Shown piece after piece: positions 43,150 to 54,605 of a stretch of DNA of 64,000 nucleotides (the first letter of the stretch is position 1; each line of letters begins with the position of its first letter). Under the pieces are notes generated by a model, which searched no databases, had not been told where the DNA came from, and worked only from the letters and a program-made list of their open reading frames with translations. The DNA lies in the NCBI RefSeq assembly GCF_009727055.1, contig NC_052357.1, forward strand, positions 17,049,515 through 17,113,514. Reading direction: 5' to 3'. A program made the position numbers and the translations under genes. Source of the stretch: Benincasa hispida. Lineage: Eukaryota; Streptophyta; Magnoliopsida; Cucurbitales; Cucurbitaceae.

Positions 43150-44365
43150 AAGCGATGCGTTAATAGCAAATAAAACTTATTCCTAAGCTTCTATCTCTTG
43201 ATTATGCAGTTCTAATCTGTCTCCCGAGCCTAGATTCTAATCTGACTTTTCCAAGCCTAGATTCTATCCTTAGACTACCCTCTCGAGTATCTCTAATGGA
43301 CGAATGATGCATACATAATACAAGATAATCGCATAGAATGAAGATCTCAGGTTATGCTAGCTAAGTGCTTCTCAACCCATTCGACAGATTTAGCTACTCA
43401 TGCGTAATGTACAAAGAGTGGACAAATATAAAGATGCAATTTCCATTTTTATAAATAGGTTCAGAGTACAAAACGACAATGGAAAATAAGGGTAGAGAGC
43501 CTGGTAGCAATATCTTGCTTTCCAAGGCTTTTACACTATGTTATCTCTATTCTGCTCAAAAGATGTTCTTGCTTCCGCAAGAGTTGGCCCTCTCTCTGAT
43601 TTCGACGCTCCCGGCACTCTTCCGAGTTCACCAGGACGGTCTTTCGGTATAATCTCCCTACACTCGCTTCCGCCTTCTAAGTAAAAGAAAAACTATGAAC
43701 AAGGCTAACTTCTATCTATATGGTGAATTCTGTAAACTCGGCTAACTTCTTCGATGGAGATGGCCTTTGGTATTTATAAAGCTTCAGGGTGAAGAGCTTT
43801 TTCTCTCATATGATTGCACTGATGGGATGGCATTAATTCTCTGAAGAGCTTTTTCTCTCATATGATTGCACTGATGGGATGGCATTAATTCTCTATCTAA
43901 TGCACCGAATATTTGACAACGAAAAGTTGAGTGTACTTTCTATAGTAGGTCGTTAATGGCTTGTCAACTTAATTCGGAATCGACCGTCATCAGCTTTCTG
44001 TCCCATCGTAATTTATTAAGCTTTTACCCAGATGCGCCCACCTTGATGCGTCAGCTCTATGCGGCCACCTTCTTAAGCAGATTTTCGCGAGCGCAAATGA
44101 TCACATAGTCTTGTGGTCGCAATCTCTTAATGTACTCGAACGTTAATTTCTTCGGATCGCATTTCCACCTTGTGTCAATGCATTTTCCTACATAAAATAC
44201 ATAAGTTAGTTGTTTTAATGCGATAGATGCATGCGATCACAATGTTGCAACTTAATGCTTTTAGACGCAATATTATATATTTTAACCATCACAATCCTGC
44301 ATTGTTTTATAACTTTGTGCTGTAATAACGTGCATTTCTGCCCGTTATTAAACACCCCGAAATTG
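43150..44365 (-). repeat. Athila-type LTR with remnant polypurine tract
   Basis: Same LTR type as 20938-22040, more complete on the left. On the minus strand it starts TAATAACGGGCAG at 44350, where the expected TG is TA. The adjoining AACACCCCGAAATT (44351-44364) is a decayed polypurine tract, so it was a 3' LTR and not a solo LTR. A perfect 52-bp tandem duplication lies at 43791-43842 and 43843-43894. Confidence 0.75.
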
Positions 44366-45321
44366 TTAAAAAGAGTATACTAAATTGAGTGTTAGTGAGC
44401 TTTAGATTGATTATCCCCAACATATTGTACATTTATACTTAAAAATGAAAGAAACAACATCATTTAAAAAGGAAAAAAAACTAAAAAAAAAAAAAAGATT
44501 AAAAAATGTAGCAAATAGAAAAACTAAAATGTGTAATAATTTATATTTTTGCAAACAAAAATAGAAAAAGTACACAATTCAATGGAAAAATATACTTTAA
44601 ACGTGGATTTATTAAAAGGGAAAAATTAGAATACCGAAGAAACAAAAATTTAAATTTGAGAAGTTTATCATCTAGAATTTTCTATATATTGAAAGTGTGC
44701 CCCTAATTATACATTTTAGATTTGCCACTCACTACAAATCATCATTTGTGAATGGATTAGACTATCAAATTTTTTGTAGTACCTTCTCATCCACTTATAA
44801 ATTTAACGATAACTTCTCTAGTTCTTTTGACGATTTTTTTATTACTTTTTTTTATGAGGAGGAGATCGTACTTTTTCCAACGAGTTATCTGGAAATTGCT
44901 GACAGAAACGGATTTTCTTAAAATCATGTCATTCATTCACATTATTATATGAGTTATAGAGGATCAAACCTCAACTAATCTTATGCTAGTGGTAGTATGA
45001 ATTGATAAATCAAAGATGCACCTATTGTAGTTCCTAAATATTATATTGATTAACAAGATCAAAGACGACATTGTTGTTATTATATGTCTTTTGCATAAAA
45101 AATATGATCTTGAATCATACACGTAGAAGCACATGAAGTGTCATAAAAAACATATATACTTTTCAACATACCATGCAACATCGAGTACATACATTGATTC
45201 AATAATTTATAAAAATTCAACTTCAACGTCTGAAGTGACATACCAACAAAACCAATTATACTAGTACTATATCAAAAAACCATAGATCAATTCCTAAATC
45301 CTAAACCCGAAACCTTACTAT
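44366..45321. other. AT-rich stretch without recognised genes
   Basis: Contains an A-rich run near 44470-44500. The 74-codon frame at 44697-44921 is Phe/Ser/Asp-rich and matches no family I know. Confidence 0.5.
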
Positions 45322-45997
45322 TGTCCCAGATAAGTATGATTCTCTTGTTTGCAGTCACAAACTACTCAGAATTAACGATCAAGTACACTTCAAGACTCAA
45401 GGAAGGCTATATGCTTATGGCTTTAAAACTCTTCAATCATTTACCTGAAGGAAGCTCAATCGTGTAGACGAAGCTCCAAAGAACTAGATGATAGTTCAAT
45501 TATGTAAACGATAGTACGAAATACTAGGCGATCATTGAGTAGAGCTAAATGATCGTATAAACGACATCTAAGGAACTAGACGATCATATAGACGATGCAA
45601 TGTGGAGCAAAACGATTGTGTAGCTAATGAGATGCGGATCGTGTAAACGATACGATAGGAACTAAATGATCATATACACGATACTTAAGTAAATGCTAGA
45701 TGGTCGTAGAGTAAGAAAGAAAGAACACAAGAATTTATGTGGTTCGGCCAAAGGCCTACGTCCACTGTGCAAATTGGGAGGGTCTCTTTTATTACTTATT
45801 CTTCAAACTTCTTACAGAATGAATGTCTTGCTCTCTCTCCCTCTCTCTCGTTCTTTTCTTACATTCTTTTTCTTTTTGTACAGGCACTCATAGTCAACGA
45901 AGAAGCCCTAGTGGTTATAACAACATAATAGAAAGAAGGCAACAACGTTCAACTGCTTGTAACTCCATTTCTTTTGTCTTCAATTCTCTCTGTAACA
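45322..45997 (-). repeat. 3' LTR of copia B (676 bp)
   Basis: Plus-strand ends are TGTCCCAGATAAGTATG and TCTCTGTAACA, followed by ATCTCCACCTTTGT, the complement of the polypurine tract. A zone with ten or more CGATCG-like motifs lies at 45460-45690. Confidence 0.88.
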
Positions 45998-46059
45998 ATC
46001 TCCACCTTTGTAATCATCAAAGTACCTTTACTTTTTTTCTTGTTGAGCTGACTTGATCT

Positions 46060-46560
46060 AACGTTTTTCAGGTAACTTGAACCCGAGGAGGTCCAAGAAT
46101 CTACCAAGCTTGCTTAGTGGAACTATTTTGGTTAGCATATCAGCAGCATTTTCTAAGGTATGTATCTTTACTACCTCAACTTCCCCTTTCTAAATCTCTT
46201 GTTTGATAAAATGCTAATTGATGTCAATGTGCTTGGTTCAACTGTGAAACTGTTGGTTTTTGGATAAGTAGATTGTGCTCTAGTTGTCACAATATATTTT
46301 CACCTTTTTTTTTTTTTGTGTAATGCCGAAATCATTTAGTAATCCCTTCAGTCACAAACCTTCTTTCATGGTCTCAGACAGTGCTATAAACTCAACCTTT
46401 GTTGTGGAAAGAGCCACAACAGACTGCAAACTAGCTTTCCAACTTATCAAATTGTTTCCCCATTGGAAAACACAACCAGATAGTGAATGCCTTCTATCTA
46501 AATCTTCTGCATAATCAGCATTAACATAGTCATACATTTCATCATTGGAAGGATCATTCT
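46060..46560 (-). pseudogene. Copia B RNase H
   Basis: The frame 46537-46352 reads DYAEDLDRRHSLSGCVFQWG, then SLQSVVALSTTKVEFIALSE. The copia RNase H motif (A/S)LSTTxAEF has Val for Ala and Val-Glu kept. A stop separates it from RT. Confidence 0.85.
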
Positions 46561-47500
46561 ACTTATATATGATCCTTGCATCATTTGATGAATAGCGATA
46601 CCTCGGTATCCATTTGACTGCTTCCCGATATCGTTTACCAGGATTTTCCATATACTTGCTGACCATACTTATAGCATAGGACAGATCTGGTCTGGTTGAA
46701 GTCATTAGATACATCATAGATCCCATTGCTTGAGAATAGGGAATAATCTTCATATGGTTTATGTGATCTTCATCTAAAATTTTTGGATTATTTGCAGCTG
46801 AGATCTTGAAATGAGGGGCAAATGGAGTGCCAACTAGTTTAACACCTTCCATTTTGAACCTCTGCAATATTTTTCCACATTATTCTGATTGACTAACATG
46901 TAATTTGTCATGTCTTCATCTCTTTCAATCTCAATGCCTAGAATCCTTCTAGATTCCCCTAGGTTTCTTATGTCAAAACTCTTTCTTTAGAAGCATCTTA
47001 ACTTGCCCCAACCCTTCTTTGGAACTTCCAGCCAATATATCATCTACATAAAAGAGTAAATAAACTGGTTCCTTGAAGCTTTTAGAGTTTATATACACAT
47101 ACCAATCATAAGAGCATCTTTTGAATCCCATTTTGGAAATTACTTCATCAAATCTCTCATACCAACACCTTGATGACTGCTTGAGCCCATAGGTAGACTT
47201 GTTTAGTAGACACACCAAGTTTTCTTCTCCTTTCTTCACATACCCTTCAGGTTGCTTCATTTAAATAGTCTCATTCAACAATCCATGTAGGAAAGTTGTC
47301 TTCACATCCAATTATTTTAACTCCAAGTCCTTTTGAACAACTAAATAGAGGAGTAGCCTAATGGATGCATGTTTCATCACTAGGGAAAAGATCTCGGTGT
47401 AATCAATACCTTCCTCTTGTATGAACCCCTTAGCAACTAGTCTTGCCTTGAACTTAGACTTTTGTAACCCTAGAATTCTTCTTTGAACTTGTAAATCCAC
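46559..47500 (-). pseudogene. Copia B reverse transcriptase
   Basis: [20 protein letters not shown] lies at 47470-47390, MKQPEGYVKKGEENLVCLL at 47260, and the catalytic YVDDILAGSS at 47050-47021, all in the usual copia order. The thumb part (46867-46559) has FKMEGVKLVGTPFAPHF and MYLMTSTRPDLSY. Frameshifts or stops fall at about 47312, 47265 and 46970-46870. Unlike copia A the active site is intact. Confidence 0.88.
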
Positions 47501-48810
47501 TTACATGAAAAAGGTTTGTACCTTTTAGGCAAAGGTACTAGTTTCCAAGTATCATTTTGGTTGAGGGACTTCATCTTATCATTCATTGCCTCAATCCACT
47601 GTCTAGAATTAGGGATGTTAGCTGCTTCCTCAAAACTGGTGGCTTCATTGTTGCTTAATGAAATGGCAGCACTTAAAGCAACACTAGCAAAGTCAGATTC
47701 TTGATAACTTATAGGGGTTACAATGGTTCTTCTAGTTCTGTCTCCATTTGTCTTTACTTGTTCACTTGACATAAGCTCACTACTCTTAGCAGTGTCATCA
47801 CCTTCAACTTCTAGATTTTGAGAAGAAGAAGAAGCTCCTTGATCATTTTGAGGCTCCACTTCAAACCTTGTGCTATTAGTTTTGACATAAATGTTGATGG
47901 TTGTTCAAACACCATAAACATTTCATTTTCTCTGAACATAACATCTCTATTATTAACACATCTCTTCTCAACAGGATGCCATAGTCTATAACTCTTCACT
48001 CCCAATGTAAAGCCTAGAAAAAGGCATTTAACAGCCCTAGGTTTCAACTTAACTTGGCTTTGATGCACATAGCCTACACATCCAAACATCTTCAAGTGTT
48101 CTAGCTTGGGAGGCTATTCTGTCCATCTTTCTTCTAGAGTTTTCAGCTCAATGGACGGATGTGGGCACCTATTTAGAGTGTAGATCGTGTAGTAAATAGC
48201 TTCAACCCAACATTTTTAAGGCAAAAGTGCATTGGACAGCTAACATCTCACCCTTTCAAGCATTGTTCTGTTCAATCTTTCAACAACTCCATTTTGTTGA
48301 GGTGTATACCTTACTATTCTGTGACTCACAATGCCATTCTCCTTACAAAACAAGTTGAACTCCTCTCCACAAAACTCTAAACCATTTTCAGTTCTCAAGC
48401 ATTTAATATGTTAAGAGGTTCGCTTTTTAATCAAGGTCTTCTATTCTTTGAATCTACTAAACACTTCATCATTGGTTTTTAGAAAGTAAACCCAACTCTT
48501 CCTTGAGTAATCATCAACAAAGGATAAAAAGTACCTTGCTTTACTTAGTGAAGGAGAGTGTGTTGGCCCCTATAAGTCAGAATGCACATATTCAAGTATC
48601 TTCTTAGAGGTGTGTTGTCCTTTATGGAAGCCTTGCCTTGTTGCCTAGCTAAGTCTGCAATGTTCACAAAATTTCAAGCTGTCTCCAACACCTTTAGGAA
48701 GAATCCCCTAATTTGAGAAAATTTGCAGCCCTCTCACACTAATATGAGATAGCCTTTTGTGCCATAGCTCATCTTCTAAGGGTTCTTCATCAGTTGCCAT
48801 CAAGGCCGAA
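47470..48810 (-). pseudogene. Copia B integrase and linker
   Basis: C-terminal integrase lies at 48095-47880 (GCVGYVHQSQVKLKPR, FLGFTLGVKSYRLWH). The linker to RT (47859-47470) has ESDFASVALSAAISLSNNEA and RQWIEAMNDKMKSLNQNDTW. The catalytic core in 48100-48700 is split by several frameshifts, and the HHCC part lies at about 48800-48680. Confidence 0.78.
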
Positions 48811-48818
48811 TGTGCCAT

Positions 48819-49178
48819 TTACACATCTTTAATGACATACAAGCCATTAACTTTTATTGCCACCAACACTACTTTTGAGTCTTTAGTTATTTTAAAAATG
48901 CTTCTAACTCCTCTGTATTTACAGCTAATGGAGTCAAACATCCTCAATGATAAGAAACTTCTCTTCAATGTAGGAACATACCTCACATTCTTAATCAACT
49001 TCACTGAACCATCTTGTATCTTCAAAGACACAGACCCAATTCCGATAGCCCTACAGGTATTGTTATTTCCCATGTAGATCAGCCCTCCATCCCACTTCTT
49101 GTAGGTACAAAACCACCCTTTAGATGGTGTCATATGGACTGAACAGCCCGAATCTATCACTCGGTGTTCAGTCTGCAA
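48819..49178 (-). pseudogene. Copia B protease
   Basis: The 119-residue frame has the active site VIDSGCSVHMTPSKGW at residues 7-22 and MGNNNTCRAIGIGSV. It is colinear with the copia A protease without gaps, at roughly 80% identity by eye. Confidence 0.85.
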
Positions 49179-49832
49179 AGAATTCTACTCTCCACACGCT
49201 TCAGTTGCAACCAAGGCATCTGAATACACAAGAGAATTTTCCTCTACAGCAGCCTCAGTCTCTTTTCCTCCCTTGTTCTATTGGTTTAGCTTTCTCTTCA
49301 AGGCATAACAATCCTTCTTCATGTGTCCAAGTTTGTGGCAAAAATGATACTTGATTTTGGACTTGTCACCACCATTCTGCTTCTCCTTCCCATTGTTCTT
49401 TGTTTTCCCCTTTGAAAATAAGCCTTCTCCTCCTTGTTGATTTATCTTGCTCATTTGTAACTTTAGTTCTTTGACTCTTATTGCTGAAATGATTGCTTCT
49501 GTAGTGATTCTTTCTCTACCGTACTTCATGGCTGTCTTGACATCTTTAAATGATTATGGTAGATAGTTAAGTAAAATGAAAGCCTCATTTTCTTCCCCAA
49601 TATTGTCTTCTATTGATTTGAATTTTGATGACAGTCTCTTGAACTCGTTCAAATTATTAGTGAGGGACTTTGCAGCATCCATCTTGTATGTGAAAAATCT
49701 TTCCCTCAAGAAAGTTTATTAGGCAAGTCTTTGTTGAGATAAATCTCGTTCAATTTGTTCCAGAGGGCACAAGTAGTATGCTGGTCCACAATCTGCCTTA
49801 AAACACTATCTGTGACATTCAAGACAATTTTT
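49179..49832 (-). pseudogene. Copia B gag, C-terminal part
   Basis: From 49832 the minus strand reads IVLNVTDSVLRQIVDQHTTC and ALWNKLNEIYLNKDLP, then after a frameshift a segment to 49529-49278 with the knuckle FCHKLGHMKKDCYALKR. The first Cys of the knuckle is replaced by Tyr. The left boundary at 49832 is where LTR-X begins. Confidence 0.85.
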
Positions 49833-49837
49833 CTATA

Positions 49838-52800
49838 TGAAGAAATAATAACATGCAGCGGACTAAATCAAAATCAATAAGCACTTTAACTACTCTTAAT
49901 TTTAGTTTTAAACATGCTATTCAAAAGAAGTTCTAATAGGGTTTGAATCAAAACTTACATTTGAAGACTTAATCCACGAATTCAGCAGAATCACTTCAAG
50001 ATTGAGCTTGAAACTTCAACAAAACCATCACCAAGATCTTTTCTACAAAGCTCAAGAAGGATTGGGTGGTAGAAACACTCAAATCAAGTTAAATTTTGAA
50101 TGAATTTTGATGGTTTGACAGAGTTTTCAACCTTTCAGCAATTCAGTATCAAAACCTCTGAATTCTTCTTCAACTCCCTGTATGAAGGTTGAATTTATAC
50201 TCTCAAATCATGCAGCAAAGCTAGGTTGCATGGAGGGCAACTCCTACTTAGAGAATTGATGAAGAAAATGGTGGAATTAGGTGATAAACCACCATAGGTT
50301 TGGTTAGTGGATTTTTCTAAAATTGGAAAAATTCACTAACTTAGAAAAACAAACTAAAATTGTTTTTACATTAAACAATTTTATTTAAAAATTAGTTTTT
50401 TATAAAATTAATTCAAAATAATTAATTTAAATAAAACTAATTTTTTTAATTAAACCTTTTAATTAAAAGAAAATTAATTTAGTATCTTAATATTAAATTA
50501 ATAAAACACCAATTCCACCAAAATGATTCAATTTAATATTTAAATCATAATTTAAATATCAATTGATTCTCCAATTTTATTAAATTTCAACTAAATTGAA
50601 CAGTTTTAATTGTATCAAATACAACCAATCGAAAACCCTAATAATTGAATTTGAACATTTCAAATTCATAACCCTAATTTCAAAATTCATCCTATCTAAT
50701 ACTCAATTTGCTATTTCAATTTATGAGCCAGTAGAGGAACCTAATGGACCTACAAATCATGAGTTCCAACGATCTATTATTAATTCATTAAACTCTTTAA
50801 TCGAATTAATTACTATTCGTTAACTATCAAGACACACCACTATAGCTCAATAGTTGCACTCTCGTCACTGTAGATATATTTATGTCCATGTCAACCATAA
50901 TAAGTAAGTCGATCCTTCATAAGTCGTTCGTAATTATAGCTGGGTCAAAATTATCATTTTACCCCTATAAATATAAATACATTTCGTTCCTTAAGCGCCT
51001 ACTGACCCTTTAATGCACAATTTGATTCAAGACCTGGAATCAGCACTTAAGAGAACAACCCATCTGCTAACTCTAAAATGTGTAGGAGTGAATTACATCC
51101 TGTAAGGCTATGTCCCCAGCTATCCATCCGGTCTTATCTCCAAAATGGAAGGCTTATTGAGCAGTGCTGTTGAACTACCCTCACCCATGTAGATGAAAGG
51201 ATAATCCCGAATAAACAGGAGTTCATAGCTAGCTCAGGATTAAGATCGAGTTATCCTAGTTACTTTAATATGAAATAATCAATTTTATCAGTTAATCATC
51301 GTTATAAAGAAAAATGACTATTCCATGGTCCAGTCTATATGCAACCTCATTGCATAGGATGCCTCTGTTGGATTTTATGTCCTAAAACTCGTAGTTTGTA
51401 ATATCATATTCTTGTTCAATAAAGCTGTTATTGAAAATCTTTAGTAAATTTAAATTCTATATTCATGAATCCAATAAACTAAGGTTCTGAGACTATTAAG
51501 TTTAAGTTTGAACTTTATATAGTGACATAAATATGGATCAAGTTCAAATATATAGCCAAAATGGTCTATAGTATATGAATAAGGTTGGGCGTCTTATTCT
51601 GGGGACACTATGGATGCGGCTCATTTTGTAGTTAGTACAAACGATGTGATCTTATACCGTTAATGTGGAGATATGAAAATGGGGGCATCCTATGTAAAAA
51701 GTTTACATAAGACTGAACCATGAAATAGTCACTTTTTACGTTCTAAATGCTGTTTAATGTATAAAACTGACTATTTCATTAATTTATGACCTACGTAACT
51801 TAATATTAATCTTGAGCTGACTATGAACTCCTGTTCACTCAGAATTATCCTTAGATCTGCATAGGTGAGGACAGCTCATTATCGCTGGCCCAATAAGCCT
51901 CCCATTTTAGGGGTAAGATCAAGTGGATAACTGGGAACATAGGGTGCAAGACGGAATTCACTCCTACCTATTATAGAGATAGTAGATAGGTTGTTCCCTT
52001 TAGTATTGAATCCAGGTCTTGAACAAGGGGCCCCACTCTCTCATTGGCCCGAGAAGGGTTCAGTTTATAGGTTGGACCTTAAACCAATTGTTCATTAGAG
52101 GATCAATGGAACTTAAGGAACAAGATGTAGTCTTGGGGGTAAAATGGTTTTTATGACCTAGCTGAGATTACAAACAACCTGTGAAGGATTAACTTACTAA
52201 TCATGGTTATATCATATAGACACAAATATATCTATAGTGAGGGGAGTGCAACTACGGGACTATAGTGGAATGACCCGTGAGTTAATGAATGTTGATTAGT
52301 TCCATCTAAAGAGTTTAGCCAGCTAATCTCGGATCGTTGGAGCCCATGATCTATAGGTCCATTAGGGTCCCCTACTAGTTCATATGGAATCAACTTAGAA
52401 CAATATGATAGAATAATTCGAATTGTTCGAATTAGGTGAAGAGAGCGAAACCGACAAGTATATGTGATATTGTGGTCCATTTTTTAGTTTAGAGATATAG
52501 CTTTAATGTTTAAATGTGATTTAAATATCAAGAATATGAATACGTTCATATTCGGAAGCTCGGAAATAATGGAAATGGTCAAAGATGTAAAAAGTCAAAA
52601 AGTTGACTTTTGACTTTGAAAAGTAAAACTTTGACCGACCTTATATTCAAATGTGATTTGAATTTTGAGAAATGAATGCGGATTCATGCTCGGAAGGTCA
52701 AAATTAGTCAAGACAAAAAAAATCATAAAAATTCAAAATGTTGACTTTTCAGTCAAAGTTTGACTTTGACCAAATGACTATTTTGCCTTTTGACTAAAGT

Positions 52801-53656
52801 TAGTGGAAAAATCCAAACTTTTGTTGGATAATTCCACTAACAAAATAGTAGGCTAGGTGTTGGCTTATAGTGGAGACATTAAGCCCACTTAGATAGTGGA
52901 TTCTGGGTGTTGGGTTTTTATGAAGTTGTTTCATGCAATTTTGCATGACTCTTTTCTATAAATATGGGCTTTTGAATTTGGATTAAAAACTTTTGGACAT
53001 TTTGCCAAATTTAGTTTTTAAAAATTGGACTGAAAAAACCTAAACCCAACCCAAAATTCATTCTGTTGTTTCCATCTCTTTCTCTCTCTCGGGTTCTTCA
53101 TCCATCGGTTCCACAACCTAATTCTGAGTCCAAAGGATAGTAGGTCAGCTCTAGTGGTTTTCCAGTTCGTGTTTGAGTGGAGATAGACGAGTTTCGGGAG
53201 CTTCAAAGGTAATGTTTCTAAAAAATCCTAATTAACTAATTTAGGGTTGTATGTTTAATTTATGCAATGAGAGTAAAATTGATCTTTATTTCCATTGCGT
53301 ATGTCTCGTGTTCCATCAGCCTCCACTCATATGTCTCTACATAAATAATCTGAGGATCACATCATTTGTATTACCTATACAAAATGGGCTGCATCTAATA
53401 GTATTAGTAGGATGAGATACCTAATTTCATCCATATACTTATGTCTTTTAGGCTATATAGTATTAATTTGATCTTGTTTACGTCATCGCATAAAGTTAAA
53501 GTATTGATACTATAGCCATGGATATGTTTATTGGATTTTCATAATAGAATGCAAAATCAACAACTTTATTGAACAAGATAATCAATAACATTTTATTGAT
53601 AAATAGAATTTTTAACACAAAATTTACGAACTGTGAGTTCTAGGACATTCCTAACA
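49838..53656 (-). repeat. LTR-X solo copy 2 (minus), inserted in copia B gag and itself interrupted
   Basis: On the minus strand it starts TGTTAGGAATGTCCTAGAAC at 53656 and ends ...TATTATTTCTTCA at 49838, with the second LTR-X at 51366-53318 inside. Flanks are CTATA (49833-49837) and CCATA (53657-53661), a five-base duplication with one change. Joining the gag parts across it restores NAY-G-K/R-IVLN, as expected for an insertion. Without the insert it is about 1.86 kb. Confidence 0.85.
51366..53318 (+). repeat. LTR-X solo copy 3 (plus, 1953 bp) with perfect GCCTC target duplication
   Basis: It starts TGTTGGATTTTATGTCCTA and ends CTCGTGTTCCATCA. GCCTC occurs directly on both sides (51361-51365 and 53319-53323). 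It interrupts LTR-X copy 2 in opposite orientation. A TATA-like CTATAAATATGG is at 52957-52968. With no internal region between two LTRs, it is a solo LTR left by recombination. Confidence 0.9.
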
Positions 53657-53838
53657 CCATAAGCATTTACCTCGATTGTCTCTTTCTCTGCATCTGTGAG
53701 TGTTTCAGGGTATTTTGTAGGGTCTGTAATAGCCAGAAGTGTCTTCTGCTGTCCCAAAACGGTCTTGATCTTTGCTTTCCATAGTTTAAAGTATGTCTTT
53801 CCATCAAACTTCTCAATTCCATACCTTGTTGTAGCCAT
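53657..53838 (-). pseudogene. Copia B gag, N-terminal part
   Basis: The ATG at 53838 opens MATTRYGIEKFDGKTYFKLW, then KAKIKTVLGQQKTLL, the usual start of Tork/Tnt1-type gag. It is open until AY-G at about 53657, where LTR-X copy 2 begins; residues beyond that come from the LTR. Confidence 0.88.
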
Positions 53839-53916
53839 TTTTTAACTTCAAGATTGACTTATCTGATTTGGAGTATGCAAGAATTCAAATCTTGGATCTG
53901 TCTTGAACTATTCTCA

Positions 53917-53928
53917 GCTTTGATACCA
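53917..53928 (-). other. Primer binding site of copia B, initiator tRNA-Met type
   Basis: On the minus strand TGGTATCAAAGC starts two bases after the 5' LTR; the family sequence is TGGTATCAGAGC. Confidence 0.8.
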
Positions 53929-53930
53929 CT

Positions 53931-54605
53931 TGTCTCAGATAAATATGATTCTCTTGTTTGCAGTCACAAACTATTCAGAATTACGGTCAAGTACACTTCA
54001 AGACTTAGGGAAGGCTGTATGCTTAAGGCTTCAAAACTCTTCAATCGTTACCTGAAGGTAGCTTAATCGTGTAGATGAAGCACCAAAGAACTAAACAATA
54101 GTTCAAATATGTAAATGATAGTACGAAGCACTAAACAATCGTAGATGATAGTTGAGTAGAGTTAAACGATCATATAGACGACAATTGAGAAACTAGATGA
54201 TGCGATGCGGAGCTAAACGATCGTGTAAACGATGTGATGCGAAGCTAAATAATCGTGTAAATGATGCGATAGGAACTAAACGGTCGTATACACGATATTT
54301 AAGTAAATGCTAGATGATTGTAGAGTAAGAAAGAAAGAACACAAGAATTTAAGTGGTTTGGCCAAAGGCCTACGTCCACGGTGCAAATCGGGAGAGTCAC
54401 TTTTATTACTTATTCTTCAAACTTCTTACAGAATGAATGTCTTGCTCTCTCTATCTCTCGTTCTATTCTTACATTCGTTTTCTTTTTATACAGGCGCTCA
54501 TAGTCTACGAAGAAACTCTGGTGGTTACAACAACAACAAAAAAAAGACGACAACATTTAATTGCCTGTAACTCCATTTCTTTTGTCTTCGGTTCTTTCTG
54601 TAACA
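53931..54605 (-). repeat. 5' LTR of copia B (675 bp)
   Basis: Plus-strand ends TGTCTCAGATAAATATG and TTCTGTAACA. Same length as the 3' LTR to one base. GATC-centred motifs lie at 54060-54320. Confidence 0.88.

Larger units (their letters stand above)
45322..54605 (-). mobile_element. Tork/Tnt1-type copia element B with both LTRs, interrupted by nested LTR-X copies
   Basis: Minus-strand element with 5' LTR 54605-53931, primer site 53928-53917, gag start at 53838, protease, integrase, RT, RNase H, polypurine tract and 3' LTR 45997-45322. Removing the 3.8-kb insert in gag leaves about 5.5 kb, a usual length for this lineage. CTTAC lies directly outside the right LTR (54606-54610) and three bases from the left LTR (45314-45318), a probable target duplication. 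The LTRs look about 85% alike by eye, so the insertion is old. Most frames carry stops. Confidence 0.9.

Noticed and set aside
26019..43150. Possible organellar (mitochondrial) insertion, because of the mosaic structure
   Set aside because: No mitochondrial or plastid gene, rRNA or tRNA text is recognisable, and nuclear nested elements flank it.
43150..44365. Solo LTR
   Set aside because: A decayed polypurine tract remains next to it, so it is a truncated element end rather than an LTR-LTR recombination product.
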